Shown: positions 8,263 to 16,655 of the stretch, one piece after another
Position numbering within the stretch: the first letter of the stretch is position 1
Layout: each line of letters opens with the position of its first letter
NCBI RefSeq assembly: GCF_024543085.1
Contig: NZ_JANHNZ010000002.1
Location: forward strand, 62,001 to 126,000
Length of the DNA: 64,000 bases
DNA from: Granulicatella seriolae
GTDB lineage: Bacteria; Bacillota; Bacilli; Lactobacillales; Aerococcaceae
Direction of reading: 5' to 3'
Position numbers and translations under genes: made by a program
The notes under the pieces: generated by a model
Databases searched by the model: none
Seen by the model: the letters and a program-made list of their open reading frames with translations, nothing else
Told to the model about the DNA's origin: nothing

Positions 8263-8358
8263 ATTTATGAGAAAACCGTCTAATAATTGACCTCTAACGA
8301 GGAATAAAAGTGGTTTATTCCTCGTTAGTAGGTCAGAAATAATACATTTTCTCATAAT
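8263..8358. repeat. Type A nested palindrome, unit 6
   Basis: A near copy of unit 5, one 144-base period to the right, with the wobble restored to a perfect inner stem CTAACGAGGAATAAA. Units 5 and 6 with their spacers form a recent tandem duplication. Confidence 0.85.
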
Positions 8359-8456
8359 TGTATACAAAATAGGCAATTAAAGTCAAACTACCTCTATGAT
8401 CACTAAAACAAAAGAAGTAAAAGTGGGAAAATGGTCTTTGATGCTTAATAAAATCA

Positions 8457-8535
8457 AGTCTCCAGATAAATTTGTCAGAAATCCAAGTGGTCAGCTATGC
8501 TTGACACCATAATTTCTGTCTCTTATCTGGAGACT
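8457..8535. repeat. Type B element, shortened copy (B1), downstream of rpiA
   Basis: AGTCTCCAGATAA (8457-8469) is exactly inverted at 8523-8535. Inside, the minus strand carries GTCAAGCATAGCTGAC, matching the left part of the type B core, while the rest of the core is missing. The hairpin lies downstream of the rpiA stop and probably ends its transcript. Confidence 0.7.
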
Positions 8536-8600
8536 CTGTTATATAAATATTAAAATAGAGTTACTGCTTAGTCAAACCAAGCTTTTTATTAACCTATGCT

Positions 8601-9269
8601 TTAGGCAAGTAATTCTTTGACACCTTGTGGACTGGCCAGCAAGACTTTTGAGGTTAGATTGGTGAAAAGACCGTGCTCAACCACCCCTGTTAGGAGTTTC
8701 AGCTGGCGTCCAAAAATGACCGGATCCTCAATAGGAAAAATGTGGAGATCAATGATATAGTGCCCTCCATCAGTTAGATAGCGGCTACCATCATCGTTTA
8801 ACCTGAAACTTGGCTCATAGTCAAACTCTTGGAAATCTTCAAAAAGTCGGTCAGCACCATAAGTAACAACCTCGACAGGTAGTGGAAATGCCCCTAACTT
8901 ATCAACAAGTTTTGATTCATCGACAATCCAAATGACCATATTAGATCTCTCAGCAACGATTTTTTCAAACAGAAGAGCTCCACCGCCACCTTTTATACCA
9001 GAAAAATCTGGGGCAACTTCGTCTGCACCATCAACCGTTAAGTCAATATGGTCTACTTCATCTACACTTTTTAAAGGAATACCAAGTTTTTCTGCTTGTA
9101 GTTTAGTCGCATTAGAGGTGGTAACACCGACAATTTTCATGCCCTCAGCCACCATTCTACCTACTGCTTCTACAAAGTAGTAAGCCGTGGAACCCGTCCC
9201 TAAGCCTACTATCATCCCATCTTCAACAAATTCTGCTGCTTTTTCTCCAACCATTTGCTTTTGATTCAT
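8601..9269 (-). CDS. rpiA: Ribose-5-phosphate isomerase A
   Basis: This cytosolic enzyme interconverts ribose 5-phosphate and ribulose 5-phosphate in the pentose phosphate pathway. The 222-residue length is standard. Family signatures are [16 protein letters not shown] at residues 22-37, TVDGADEV, and [14 protein letters not shown] with the catalytic Lys/Glu region. AAGGAGGATGGGTC precedes the ATG at 9269. It stands alone, with type B repeats on both sides. Confidence 0.97.
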   Translation of the reverse strand: MNQKQMVGEKAAEFVEDGMIVGLGTGSTAYYFVEAVGRMVAEGMKIVGVTTSNATKLQAEKLGIPLKSVDEVDHIDLTVDGADEVAPDFSGIKGGGGALLFEKIVAERSNMVIWIVDESKLVDKLGAFPLPVEVVTYGADRLFEDFQEFDYEPSFRLNDDGSRYLTDGGHYIIDLHIFPIEDPVIFGRQLKLLTGVVEHGLFTNLTSKVLLASPQGVKELLA

Positions 9270-9374
9270 GACCCATCCTCCTTCGATAACCTAAGTGTAT
9301 CATTTTTTGAAATGGTTTTCCATGTTGATTTTATCTCCTTGGGGCTGGGCGAAAAGTCCAAATGATACCCAAAT

Positions 9375-9545
9375 AAAATAGTTCCCCTGAAATCTATCCG
9401 AAATAACGGTGTATAGCATAGCTGACGCACAGTAGATGTTTCGGCTTCAGCCGATTACAGCCACGTAGACAGCTAAGCCAGTGAGACCTCGGCTCACGGC
9501 AGTGCCACCGTTCCCATTTCTGATAGATTTCAGGGAAACTATTTT
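9375..9545. repeat. Type B element (B2), downstream of metI
   Basis: The outer arms begin AAAATAGTTCCCCTGAAATC and are inverted at 9522-9545 with one mismatch. The core AACGGTGTATAGCATAGCTG ... CACCGTT carries the hairpin CGGCTTCAGCCG and the GTGAG/CTCAC hairpin. A GGCTGGGCGAAAAGTCC module precedes it at about 9343. It lies between rpiA and the metI stop. Confidence 0.85.
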
Positions 9546-9598
9546 ATGATTTAAAAGCAAATTTATTTCTCGATAAACTTTTTCATATATAAACCCAT

Positions 9599-10303
9599 TT
9601 ACGAGCGTTTATCAACCAACTTGGTCAGGAAGTCGCCTACGAATTGAATAATAAAGACTAAAATTAGAATAGCGATAGTGGCTACCAAGACGATATCTTG
9701 ACGGTTTCTGGTGAACCCAATCAGATAAGCTAGGTTCCCTAGACCACCAGCACCGATAACCCCAGCAACCGCGGTCGACCCAATCAAGGCAATAGCCGTC
9801 ACAGTAATCCCCGAAATAAGTGCCGGCAACGCTTCTGGAATCAAAACTTTACGGATAACTTGAAAGGTGCTTGCCCCCATGGACTCAGCCGCCTCAACAA
9901 CCCCAGTCGGAATCTCAGTCAAAGCAATCGAAACCAACCTAGCATAGAACGGCGCCGCACTAATCACCAAAGTCGGAATAGCGCCACGAGGACCTAACAT
10001 TGTCCCCATCAAACTCTTGGTAAATGGTATCAACAAAGCAATCAAGATGATAAATGGAATGGAGCGGAAGATGTTGATAAAGATGGATAAAAGTGTGTGA
10101 ACAACCTTATTGGCTAAGGCTTTTCCATCATCGGTTAAGTAGAAAAACAATCCCAGAATTAGTCCTAGAATGAAAACATAGAAAGTCGATACAAAAGTCA
10201 TATAGAGGGTTTCATTGGTCGCTTTGAGAACTTCAGACCAATCAACATTCTCAAAAGAAAACGTCTTTTGCAGTAGTTCCAAAAATTCTGAACTAGTTGA
10301 CAT
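9599..10303 (-). CDS. metI: Methionine ABC transporter permease
   Basis: This 234-residue inner-membrane permease belongs to the MetI family. It has about five transmembrane segments and the EAA-type coupling loop around EAAESMGASTFQVIRKVLIP, which docks on the ATPase. It overlaps the 3' end of metN by 11 bases. With MetN and MetQ it forms the D/L-methionine importer. It is last in its transcript and is followed by a type B repeat. Confidence 0.94.
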   Translation of the reverse strand: MSTSSEFLELLQKTFSFENVDWSEVLKATNETLYMTFVSTFYVFILGLILGLFFYLTDDGKALANKVVHTLLSIFINIFRSIPFIILIALLIPFTKSLMGTMLGPRGAIPTLVISAAPFYARLVSIALTEIPTGVVEAAESMGASTFQVIRKVLIPEALPALISGITVTAIALIGSTAVAGVIGAGGLGNLAYLIGFTRNRQDIVLVATIAILILVFIIQFVGDFLTKLVDKRS

Positions 10304-11321
10304 GCTTCAACACCTCCACACTAACGCCTCTCTTGGCTAAATCATCCAAGATAATTTGGCTCTTATCAGGATTTTCCTCAATAAAGACAATCAAATTCCC
10401 AATTGGACCTTCTTGCGTCACATTCACTTTCCCTTGCAAAATGGAAATTCCGACATCGAATTTGCGAATGGTATCCGCTAAGGTTCCTTGGGCTGTCGCA
10501 TCACCAAAGTACTGAATACGTGCCAAAGTACCTGTCTCTAGCACGGTTTCTAATTTCTCGAAGACTTGACTTAGGTCTTGATCATCACGGTCTTCTCCTA
10601 CAAATTGCTTGGTAATTTCTTTTTGAGGATTACGGAAAACGTCAATAACTTCACCAGACTCCACAATTTTTCCCTCTTCCATAACAGCAACCTTATGACA
10701 CACTTTGCTGACAACATGCATTTCATGAGTAATCATGACAATGGTTAAGCCTAATTTCTTATTGATATCCAACAAGAGGTTGAGTATGTCCTCTGTTGTT
10801 TTTGGGTCTAGTGCCGAAGTTGCTTCATCGCAGAGCAGGACATCTGGGTCATTTGCCAATGCTCTTGCAATCCCTACCCGTTGCTTTTGCCCACCAGATA
10901 ATTGAGCGGGATAAGATTTCTCTCTACCATTTAAGCCGACCAGTTGGACTAGCTCAGCCACTCTTTTTTGACGAGCCTCTTTGGCTACACCAGCCACTTC
11001 TAGTGGAAAGGCAATATTTTCCTCAACAGTCCGAGACCATAAGAGGTTAAAATGTTGGAAAATCATTGAGATTTTTTTACGAGCTTTTAGGAGTTCCTTA
11101 CGTTTTAAGGAGGTAATAACTTGGTCGTCTATGGCAATGGTACCAGAAGTGACACTTTCTAAACCATTTAAGAGACGGATAAACGTACTTTTTCCAGCTC
11201 CTGAAAAACCGATAATTCCATAGATTTCCCCTTTGTCGATGGTTAGGGAAACTTGGTCGACCGCCTTAACGATGCCTTGTTTGGTTTGGTAAATTTTTGA
11301 TACATTTTCGATTTGAATCAT
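10293..11321 (-). CDS. metN: Methionine ABC transporter ATP-binding protein
   Basis: This is the 342-residue ATPase of the methionine importer. Walker A GFSGAGKST is near residue 38, the ABC signature LSGGQKQR and Walker B LLCDEATSALD follow, and there is a C-terminal regulatory NIL domain from about residue 265. The NIL domain binds methionine in characterised MetN proteins and inhibits transport. The start ATG is behind GAAAGGAGGAG. It has its own candidate promoter and is separated from metQ by a hairpin terminator. Confidence 0.95.
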   Translation of the reverse strand: MIQIENVSKIYQTKQGIVKAVDQVSLTIDKGEIYGIIGFSGAGKSTFIRLLNGLESVTSGTIAIDDQVITSLKRKELLKARKKISMIFQHFNLLWSRTVEENIAFPLEVAGVAKEARQKRVAELVQLVGLNGREKSYPAQLSGGQKQRVGIARALANDPDVLLCDEATSALDPKTTEDILNLLLDINKKLGLTIVMITHEMHVVSKVCHKVAVMEEGKIVESGEVIDVFRNPQKEITKQFVGEDRDDQDLSQVFEKLETVLETGTLARIQYFGDATAQGTLADTIRKFDVGISILQGKVNVTQEGPIGNLIVFIEENPDKSQIILDDLAKRGVSVEVLKHVN

Positions 11322-11346
11322 GGATTCTCCTCCTTTCGTTGCTAAT

Positions 11347-11352
11347 ACTATA
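11347..11352 (-). promoter_or_regulatory. Candidate extended -10 promoter of metN-metI
   Basis: The minus strand reads TGGTATAGT, an extended -10, about 26 bases before the metN start. It lies downstream of the metQ terminator and could provide expression independent of the T-box. Confidence 0.45.
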
Positions 11353-11390
11353 CCATATTCTGCTTGACCATTCAGTAATCAAAGGATAAA

Positions 11391-11428
11391 AACGAGTAGG
11401 TTGAGGCAAGCTCATCACCCTACTCGTT
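11391..11428 (-). terminator. Terminator between metQ and metN
   Basis: On the minus strand AAACGAGTAGG and CCTACTCGTTT pair, followed by a short T run (TTTTTATCC). It would reduce or stop read-through from metQ into metNI. Confidence 0.75.
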
Positions 11429-11454
11429 TGCTCTCTAGTCTAACGTCTGTCTGA

Positions 11455-12318
11455 TTATTCTGCAGGAATTACAGAACCATCTTTGTAAGTGTCTTTGATA
11501 AATGTTTTGATGGCATCACTATGAAGCACTTCGATTAAGGCTTTGATTTTGGCTTCATCTTTGTTTTCTGGTTTCACAGCAACCAAGTTTGCATATGGAG
11601 ATTTTGAATCTTCCAAAGCGATGGAATCACTGATTGGAGATAGTTTTGCATCGATAGCAAAGTTAGAGTTGATGATAACTGCGTCACCTTCATCATTGTT
11701 GTAGGTTTGAACTAAGAATTCTGGAGCAATTTCAGGTTTGATTTGAATATTTTTCTTGTTTTCAGCGATATCTGTTAATTGTGCTTGAACTGGGTCAACG
11801 CCATCTTTCAAGGTAATCAAGCCAACTTTCACAAAGAATCCTAAGAAACGACCAACTTCTGCTGGATTGGTAGATGCGTAGACAACAGCATTTTCTGGTA
11901 ATTCTTCTAGTGATTTATACTTTTTAGAGTAGATGGCCATTGGTTCGATATGCACATTTCCTACTGAAACCAAGTCTAAGTTATGTTCTTGGTTGAATTT
12001 ATCAAGATATGGAGTGTGTTGGAAATAGTTGGCATCAGCGTCTCCAGCAGCAACGATTTGGTTAGGCGTTACATAGTCATTAACGATATTGATTTGTAAA
12101 TCATAGCCTTGTTCTTTCAAAATTGGTTTTGCTGCTTCTAAAATTTCAGCATGGGGTGCTGGTGAAGCGACAACGGTAATCGTTTCTGTTGTTTTACTGG
12201 ATGATTCGCCTGCAGCACCACTGGTTGAAGACTCTGAGGCTGTGTTTGAGTTACAAGCCACCAATGCGATTGCTGCTAATCCTAATAACGATGATTTAAC
12301 TATTTTTTTGATATTCAT
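11455..12318 (-). CDS. metQ: Methionine-binding lipoprotein (NlpA family)
   Basis: This 287-residue surface lipoprotein delivers methionine to MetNI. The signal peptide ends in the lipobox ALVAC with the lipidated Cys at residue 22, followed by a Ser/Thr-rich linker to about residue 45. The NlpA-type body contains VVASPAPHAEIL and GDADANYFQHTPYLD. It lies directly under a Met T-box leader, which supports methionine as the ligand. Confidence 0.94.
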   Translation of the reverse strand: MNIKKIVKSSLLGLAAIALVACNSNTASESSTSGAAGESSSKTTETITVVASPAPHAEILEAAKPILKEQGYDLQINIVNDYVTPNQIVAAGDADANYFQHTPYLDKFNQEHNLDLVSVGNVHIEPMAIYSKKYKSLEELPENAVVYASTNPAEVGRFLGFFVKVGLITLKDGVDPVQAQLTDIAENKKNIQIKPEIAPEFLVQTYNNDEGDAVIINSNFAIDAKLSPISDSIALEDSKSPYANLVAVKPENKDEAKIKALIEVLHSDAIKTFIKDTYKDGSVIPAE

Positions 12319-12378
12319 GTGTCATTCTCTCCTTTTTTTATGCGATGGTTTTGATGAGGTAAACGAGACTAAACTGTA

Positions 12379-12661
12379 CAAAAAAAGCCTTCGTCCCATG
12401 CCTTTTCAGGCTAGAGACGAAGACTTCGCGTTACCACTCTAGTTTCAATGAATTTCACAATTCAATGCTCAGAAAGTACGTCACATTCCTATAGAATGGT
12501 GAGATACTTTTGTACCTTATCGTGTACAAATCGCAGCAGCTTAATCACTACTGAGCTCCTTGACCATTTTCAACGGGTTTCATGTGCTCTTTCCCACCAA
12601 CCGAGCTCTCTTGTTCAATCCACGTTCGTTTACTTATCATTTCATCGCTGTTTATTTGATT
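12379..12661 (-). promoter_or_regulatory. T-box leader with methionine specifier, controlling metQ
   Basis: The minus strand carries the T-box motif AGAGTGGTAACGCG (12427-12440, 12 of 14 to consensus). After it comes a strong terminator hairpin (12387-12424) and seven Ts. Upstream are the stem I features GAGAGCTC and GGTTGGTGGGAAA. They are followed by an ATG triplet at 12581-12583, placed as the specifier and followed by a purine. The TGGT of the T-box fits an ACCA tRNA end. Uncharged tRNA-Met would favour read-through. Confidence 0.9.
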
Positions 12662-12667
12662 AGGCTT

Positions 12668-12696
12668 ATCATAAAGTCTTCTGAAACATTTGTCAA
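12668..12696 (-). promoter_or_regulatory. Promoter of the metQ T-box transcript
   Basis: On the minus strand TTGACA (12691-12696) and TATGAT (12668-12673) are 17 bases apart, an almost ideal sigma-A promoter just upstream of the leader. Confidence 0.85.
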
Positions 12697-12745
12697 CTAA
12701 AATTTCATTATTTTTTAATATTTTATTCAGAAACTTTCATTTTCA

Positions 12746-13708
12746 TCAAAGCCACTGGGTATAATCTTGGTCTTCCATGGCTTCAACAGCCCCTAAGAGG
12801 TAGCCATTTCCTACTTGCGAGAAGAAATCATGATTGCTGGTTCCAGTCGAAATGCCGTTCATAACGATTGGGTCCACATCATCAGCTGTATCTGGGAATA
12901 AGGGGTCGAAACCTAGATTTTGCAGTGCCTTGTTGGCATTGTAACGGATGAAGACTTTCACTTTTTCCGTCCAGCCTAATTTGTCATAGATTTCTTGTGT
13001 GAACTTAGATTCATTCATATAAAGCTCATAAATGGTTTGGAAAACCCAGTTTTTCAACTCTTCTTTTTGGTCTTCTGGCAATTGATTGTAGCCAATTTGG
13101 AATTTGTAGCCAATATAGGTACCGTGAACTGATTCGTCACGTAAGATTAATTTAATAATTTCAGCGACATTGGCTAATTTGTTATTGCCTAGATACCATA
13201 AGGGTGCGTAAAATCCTGAGTAGAAAAGGAAAGATTCTAACATTACACTAGCAGCTTTGCGTTGTAAGCCTGTTCCATTAGCATAAATATCATTAATTTT
13301 CTTGGCCTTGTTTTGTAGGAGCTCGTTGGAGTTGGTCCAAGCAAAGATTTCCTCAATTTCTGATTTGGTGTTTAAAGTGCTAAAGATAGATGAGTAACTC
13401 TTAGCATGAACAGATTCCATAAACTGGATATTATTCAAGACAGCTTCCTCATGTTGGCTACGAATGTCCCCGCGAATGACTTCAACCCCATCTTGAGATT
13501 GAAGAGTATCTAATAAGGTTAGGCCTCCGAATACTTTACCAATCATATCTTGTTCAACGGCGGATAGGGTTCTCCAATCGTCTAGGTCATTTGACAGAGG
13601 AATCCGTGTGTCTAGCCAAAATTGTTCGGTTAGTTTTTCCCATGTTAGTTTGTCAATCATGTCTTCGATACTGTTCCAGTTTATGGCGATGTAATTATTG
13701 CTTGTCAT
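12746..13708 (-). CDS. nrdF: Class Ib ribonucleotide reductase, small subunit
   Basis: This 320-residue protein carries the dimetal-tyrosyl radical cofactor that starts ribonucleotide reduction in NrdE. Metal-ligand segments typical of NrdF are visible: FMESVHAKSYSSIF and LRDESVHGTYIGYKFQ. The start is supported by AAAGGAG eight bases upstream. It is 275 bases downstream of nrdE, not adjacent, and that gap holds two tandem hairpin repeats. Confidence 0.96.
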   Translation of the reverse strand: MTSNNYIAINWNSIEDMIDKLTWEKLTEQFWLDTRIPLSNDLDDWRTLSAVEQDMIGKVFGGLTLLDTLQSQDGVEVIRGDIRSQHEEAVLNNIQFMESVHAKSYSSIFSTLNTKSEIEEIFAWTNSNELLQNKAKKINDIYANGTGLQRKAASVMLESFLFYSGFYAPLWYLGNNKLANVAEIIKLILRDESVHGTYIGYKFQIGYNQLPEDQKEELKNWVFQTIYELYMNESKFTQEIYDKLGWTEKVKVFIRYNANKALQNLGFDPLFPDTADDVDPIVMNGISTGTSNHDFFSQVGNGYLLGAVEAMEDQDYTQWL

Positions 13709-13748
13709 TGGTGTGCTCCTTTCGGGCTGATTTGTGTGGTGCTGAGAT

Positions 13749-13862
13749 GCGTTCGAGGTGTCAGGGTTCGGTCTTAGATGAATCTTCTACAGCCTTTGCA
13801 AGGCTTCAGTAAAATTCCCTAAATTTCTGTCACCCCTAGACGCCGTCTCTCACGCTCTTTTC
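13749..13862. repeat. Tandem hairpin repeat, copy 1, between nrdE and nrdF
   Basis: It starts GCGTTCGAGG and shares with copy 2 the central hairpin AGCCTTTGCAAGGCT, the CCCTAAATTTCT segment and the CTCACGCTCT end. The outer GGTGTCAG/CTGTCACC pairing is nearly perfect. The period to copy 2 is 119 bases. Confidence 0.75.
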
Positions 13863-13867
13863 TAAAC

Positions 13868-13983
13868 GCGTTCGGAGTTGCAGGGCTTATGAAATTAGAT
13901 AAATTCCCTACAGCCTTTTCAAGGCTTCCGTGGAATTTCCTAAATTTCTACAGCCCTAAGCGCTACTCCTCACGCTCTGTTCT
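13868..13983. repeat. Tandem hairpin repeat, copy 2, abutting the nrdE stop
   Basis: A long imperfect palindrome. GGAGT/ACTCC, AGGGCT/AGCCCT, AAATTAG/CTAAATTT and AAATTCC/GGAATTT pair in order around AGCCTTTTCAAGGCT. It ends one base before the nrdE stop codon, so it is transcribed between nrdE and nrdF. Confidence 0.75.
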
Positions 13984-16161
13984 TTATATCGAGCATGATT
14001 CGCATGCGTTGCTTCCTATTTCTTCGTTGTTTTCTGTAAAGGTTCTTACGTAGTAGATGGATTTTATGCCTTTGTTCCATGCGTAGTTGCGTAGGATGTT
14101 GAGGTCACGGGTGGTTAGTTTGTCTGTGCGTCCGTTTTTCCATTCGTAGAGGCCTTGTGGGATTTCTGAACGCATGAAGAGGGTCAAGCTCATTCCTTGG
14201 TCGATGTGTTTTTGTGCCGCAGCATACACGTCAATGACTTTTCTCATATCAATATCGTAAGCTGATTTGTAAAAAGGCAAGGTTTCATTCGACAAGAACG
14301 GTGCTGGGTAATAGGTTTTACCTGTTTTCTTTTCTTGGCGTTCTTCAATCAAACGAGTGATTGGGTGCAAGCTCGCTGAGGTTTCATTGACATAGGAAAT
14401 GGAGCCGGTTGGGGCAATTGCCATACGATTTTGGTGGTAAAGCCCACCTTGTCGAACCGCCTCTTTCAAATCAGCCCAGTCTTGTGCTGTTGGAACAGGT
14501 AGGTCTGCAAAAATAGCGGCTACCTTATCTGATATGATAGAGAAATCTTCTTCGATGTAGGTATCAAAATATTCACCACTGTAATAGGTTGATTTTTCAA
14601 AGCCTTCAAAGCTGAAACCACGTTCTTTGGCAATCTTATTGCTTGATTTTAAGGTGTAGAAGTTTAACATACGGAAATACAAATCCGTCACTTCAATGGA
14701 TTCCTCTGAACCGTATTCCATTTGGTTGAGGGCAAAGAAGGTATGCAAGCCCATAGCGCCTAAACCAATAGTGTGTGCCTTAGCATTCCCGTTTTTAATG
14801 GTTGGGACAGCATCAATACTGGAATGGTCGGTTACAAAAGTCAACGCTCGAACCGCCACATCTACAGAGCGCTCAAAATCAGGTGATTTCATCAAATTAA
14901 CAATATTGGTTGAGCCTAAATTACAAGAGATGTCAGTTCCTAACACTTCGTATTCTTGGGCATTGTTAATAAGGGATGGTTCTTGGACTTGCAGGATTTC
15001 TGAACATAGATTACTCATGATAATCTTGCCATCGATTGGGTTGGAGCGGTTGGCTGTGTCGATATTAATAATGTATGGATAGCCAGATTCTTGTTGCAAT
15101 TTACTGATTTCATTTTCAAGGTCACGAGCTCGGATTTTTGATTTACGGATTTCTGAATTGTTGACCATGTTGTCATATTCTTTAGTGATATCCACATAGG
15201 AGAAAGGCACCCCATAGATTCGTTCTACATCGTATGGACTGAATAAGTACATCATGTCATCATTTTTAATCAAATGGTAGAACTTATCCGGCACTACTAA
15301 GCCAAGTGACAATGTTTTAACCCGAATTTTTTCATCGGCATTTTCTTTTTTGGTAGACAAGAAAGACACAATATCTGGGTGGAAAACATTTAAGTAGACC
15401 GCTCCCGCTCCGTTCCGTTGCCCCAATTGGTTAGAGTAACTGAAACTATCTTCCAATAATTTCATGATTGGAACAACTCCACTTGAGGCATTCTCAATCT
15501 TTTTGATTGGGTCACCGGCTGCACGGATATTGGACAAGCTAACGCCCACTCCGCCACCGATACGGGATAATTGGAGAGCTGAGTTAATGGTTCTACCAAT
15601 ACTGTTCATATCATCAGTTGTTTGGATAAGGAAGCAGGAAACCAATTCACCACGACGTTTTCTACCTGCATTAAGGAAGGTTGGTGTTGCCGGTTGGTAG
15701 CGCTGATGAATCATTTCTTCTGCCAAATCTCTGGCTAATTGCTCATCGCCATCTGCTAAAAATAGAGCGTTAAAAACGATACGATCCTCAAAACGTTCTA
15801 AATAGCGCTGGCCATCATTGGTTTTAAGAGCGTACTGTTTGTAGAATTTGAAGGCAGACATAAAAGAACGAAAACGGAATTTTTTCTTATAAGTTGTTTG
15901 CATCAAATCTTTAACGAATTCACGATTGTATTTTGCAAGAAATTCTTCTTCAATAAAATCATGCTCGATGAGGTAGTCTAGTTTTTCATCTAGGGTATAA
16001 AAAAACACCGTATTGGGATTGACGTGTTCTAAGAAAAAAGCGCGAACAGCTTCACGGTCTTTATGCAAAGGTATTTTACCATCTACGGGACGGTTCAACT
16101 CATTATTTAACTCAAAGTATGTTACATCTTGGACTTTATTGACTAATTTTGGGCTATCCAA
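13984..16161 (-). CDS. nrdE: Class Ib ribonucleotide reductase, large subunit
   Basis: This 725-residue catalytic subunit reduces ribonucleoside diphosphates to deoxyribonucleotides. It shows the family segments VSCFLIQTTDDMNSIGRTI, LGAMGLHTFFALNQMEYGSE and MAIAPTGSISYVNETSASLHP. The C-terminal redox cysteine pair CESCSI exchanges electrons with a glutaredoxin-like partner. It overlaps nrdI by 8 bases. No nrdH is seen in the window, so its reductant must be encoded elsewhere. Confidence 0.97.
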   Translation of the reverse strand: MDSPKLVNKVQDVTYFELNNELNRPVDGKIPLHKDREAVRAFFLEHVNPNTVFFYTLDEKLDYLIEHDFIEEEFLAKYNREFVKDLMQTTYKKKFRFRSFMSAFKFYKQYALKTNDGQRYLERFEDRIVFNALFLADGDEQLARDLAEEMIHQRYQPATPTFLNAGRKRRGELVSCFLIQTTDDMNSIGRTINSALQLSRIGGGVGVSLSNIRAAGDPIKKIENASSGVVPIMKLLEDSFSYSNQLGQRNGAGAVYLNVFHPDIVSFLSTKKENADEKIRVKTLSLGLVVPDKFYHLIKNDDMMYLFSPYDVERIYGVPFSYVDITKEYDNMVNNSEIRKSKIRARDLENEISKLQQESGYPYIINIDTANRSNPIDGKIIMSNLCSEILQVQEPSLINNAQEYEVLGTDISCNLGSTNIVNLMKSPDFERSVDVAVRALTFVTDHSSIDAVPTIKNGNAKAHTIGLGAMGLHTFFALNQMEYGSEESIEVTDLYFRMLNFYTLKSSNKIAKERGFSFEGFEKSTYYSGEYFDTYIEEDFSIISDKVAAIFADLPVPTAQDWADLKEAVRQGGLYHQNRMAIAPTGSISYVNETSASLHPITRLIEERQEKKTGKTYYPAPFLSNETLPFYKSAYDIDMRKVIDVYAAAQKHIDQGMSLTLFMRSEIPQGLYEWKNGRTDKLTTRDLNILRNYAWNKGIKSIYYVRTFTENNEEIGSNACESCSI

Positions 16162-16519
16162 TTTCTCTCACCTTTTCCTTTAATTTATTGACATCTTGGT
16201 CAGTTCCTTGGAACTCAAAGCAGTGTAACAAAGGGACTTGATAATCTTGAGCTAGGTCTTTAGCTGTGAAGCAGAAAAGGGTATTAAAATTACGATTTCC
16301 TCCGCCTGCTACCCCCCTTAACCAACTTTTGTTTTCAGCTGTCTCAATGAAATCATTCAAGATTTCAGTAGCTTCTATGTCATAGGTTGGAGCAATAATA
16401 ATATATGGCTCTTGAATGGATTGAAAGGCATTGTCTGGGACAATTTCTAAGGCATCCATCCCTAATTTTTTGACAAACTTTCTTGTTTGGCCTGTTAATG
16501 ACATATAAACAACTTTCAT
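16154..16519 (-). CDS. nrdI: Flavodoxin-like NrdI
   Basis: This flavoprotein helps assemble the manganese-tyrosyl cofactor of NrdF. It starts MKVVYMSLTGQTRKF, where the TGQTR loop binds the FMN phosphate, and has the GGGNRNF segment typical of NrdI. I choose the ATG at 16519. AAGGAG lies 11 bases upstream of it, whereas an in-frame GTG four codons earlier would touch the ribosome binding site. The product is 121 residues. It is first in the nrdI-nrdE-nrdF set. Confidence 0.93.
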   Translation of the reverse strand: MKVVYMSLTGQTRKFVKKLGMDALEIVPDNAFQSIQEPYIIIAPTYDIEATEILNDFIETAENKSWLRGVAGGGNRNFNTLFCFTAKDLAQDYQVPLLHCFEFQGTDQDVNKLKEKVREIG

Positions 16520-16555
16520 GAATGCTAACACTCCTTTTCATTTACCACTCCGACT

Positions 16556-16584
16556 ATTATAACAATCCAGAATGGTTTATTCAA
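16556..16584 (-). promoter_or_regulatory. Promoter of nrdI-nrdE-nrdF
   Basis: On the minus strand TTGAAT (16579-16584) and TATAAT (16556-16561) have a 17-base spacer, and the spacer ends TGT, giving an extended -10 as well. Confidence 0.75.
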
Positions 16585-16604
16585 TCTATCCATCTGAAAA
16601 AAAT

Positions 16605-16655
16605 ACAAAAAAAATCAATATCTTGTGCTCAATTATTATTTCGAGCACAAGATAT
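16605..16655 (-). terminator. Terminator of the ECF/DUF711 gene set
   Basis: ATATCTTGTGCTC and GAGCACAAGATAT (13-base arms, 16618-16655) form a perfect stem with a 12-base loop. On the minus strand it is followed by TGATTTTTTTTG. It lies about 50 bases beyond the stop of the helix-hairpin-helix gene. Confidence 0.65.

Larger units (their letters stand above)
7483..8456. other. Gene-free stretch holding the type A array
   Basis: Between the converging yeiH operon and rpiA I find no reading frame with a ribosome binding site. Apart from the six palindromic units, the sequence is AT-rich spacer. The part from 8359 to 8456 shows nothing I can name. Confidence 0.7.

Noticed and set aside
7543-8358. 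CRISPR array
   Set aside because: Units are about 95 bases with internal palindromes, and spacers between units 4-6 are repeats of one another, not unique. No cas genes are nearby.
7543-8358. Integron attC cassette array
   Set aside because: There are no cassette genes between the palindromes, no integrase, and no attC core site (GTTRRRY) pattern.
9375-9545. tRNA-like or rRNA fragment in the type B core
   Set aside because: The core can form several stems, but there is no CCA-ready acceptor, T-loop (GTTCRANTC) or anticodon arm of tRNA geometry.
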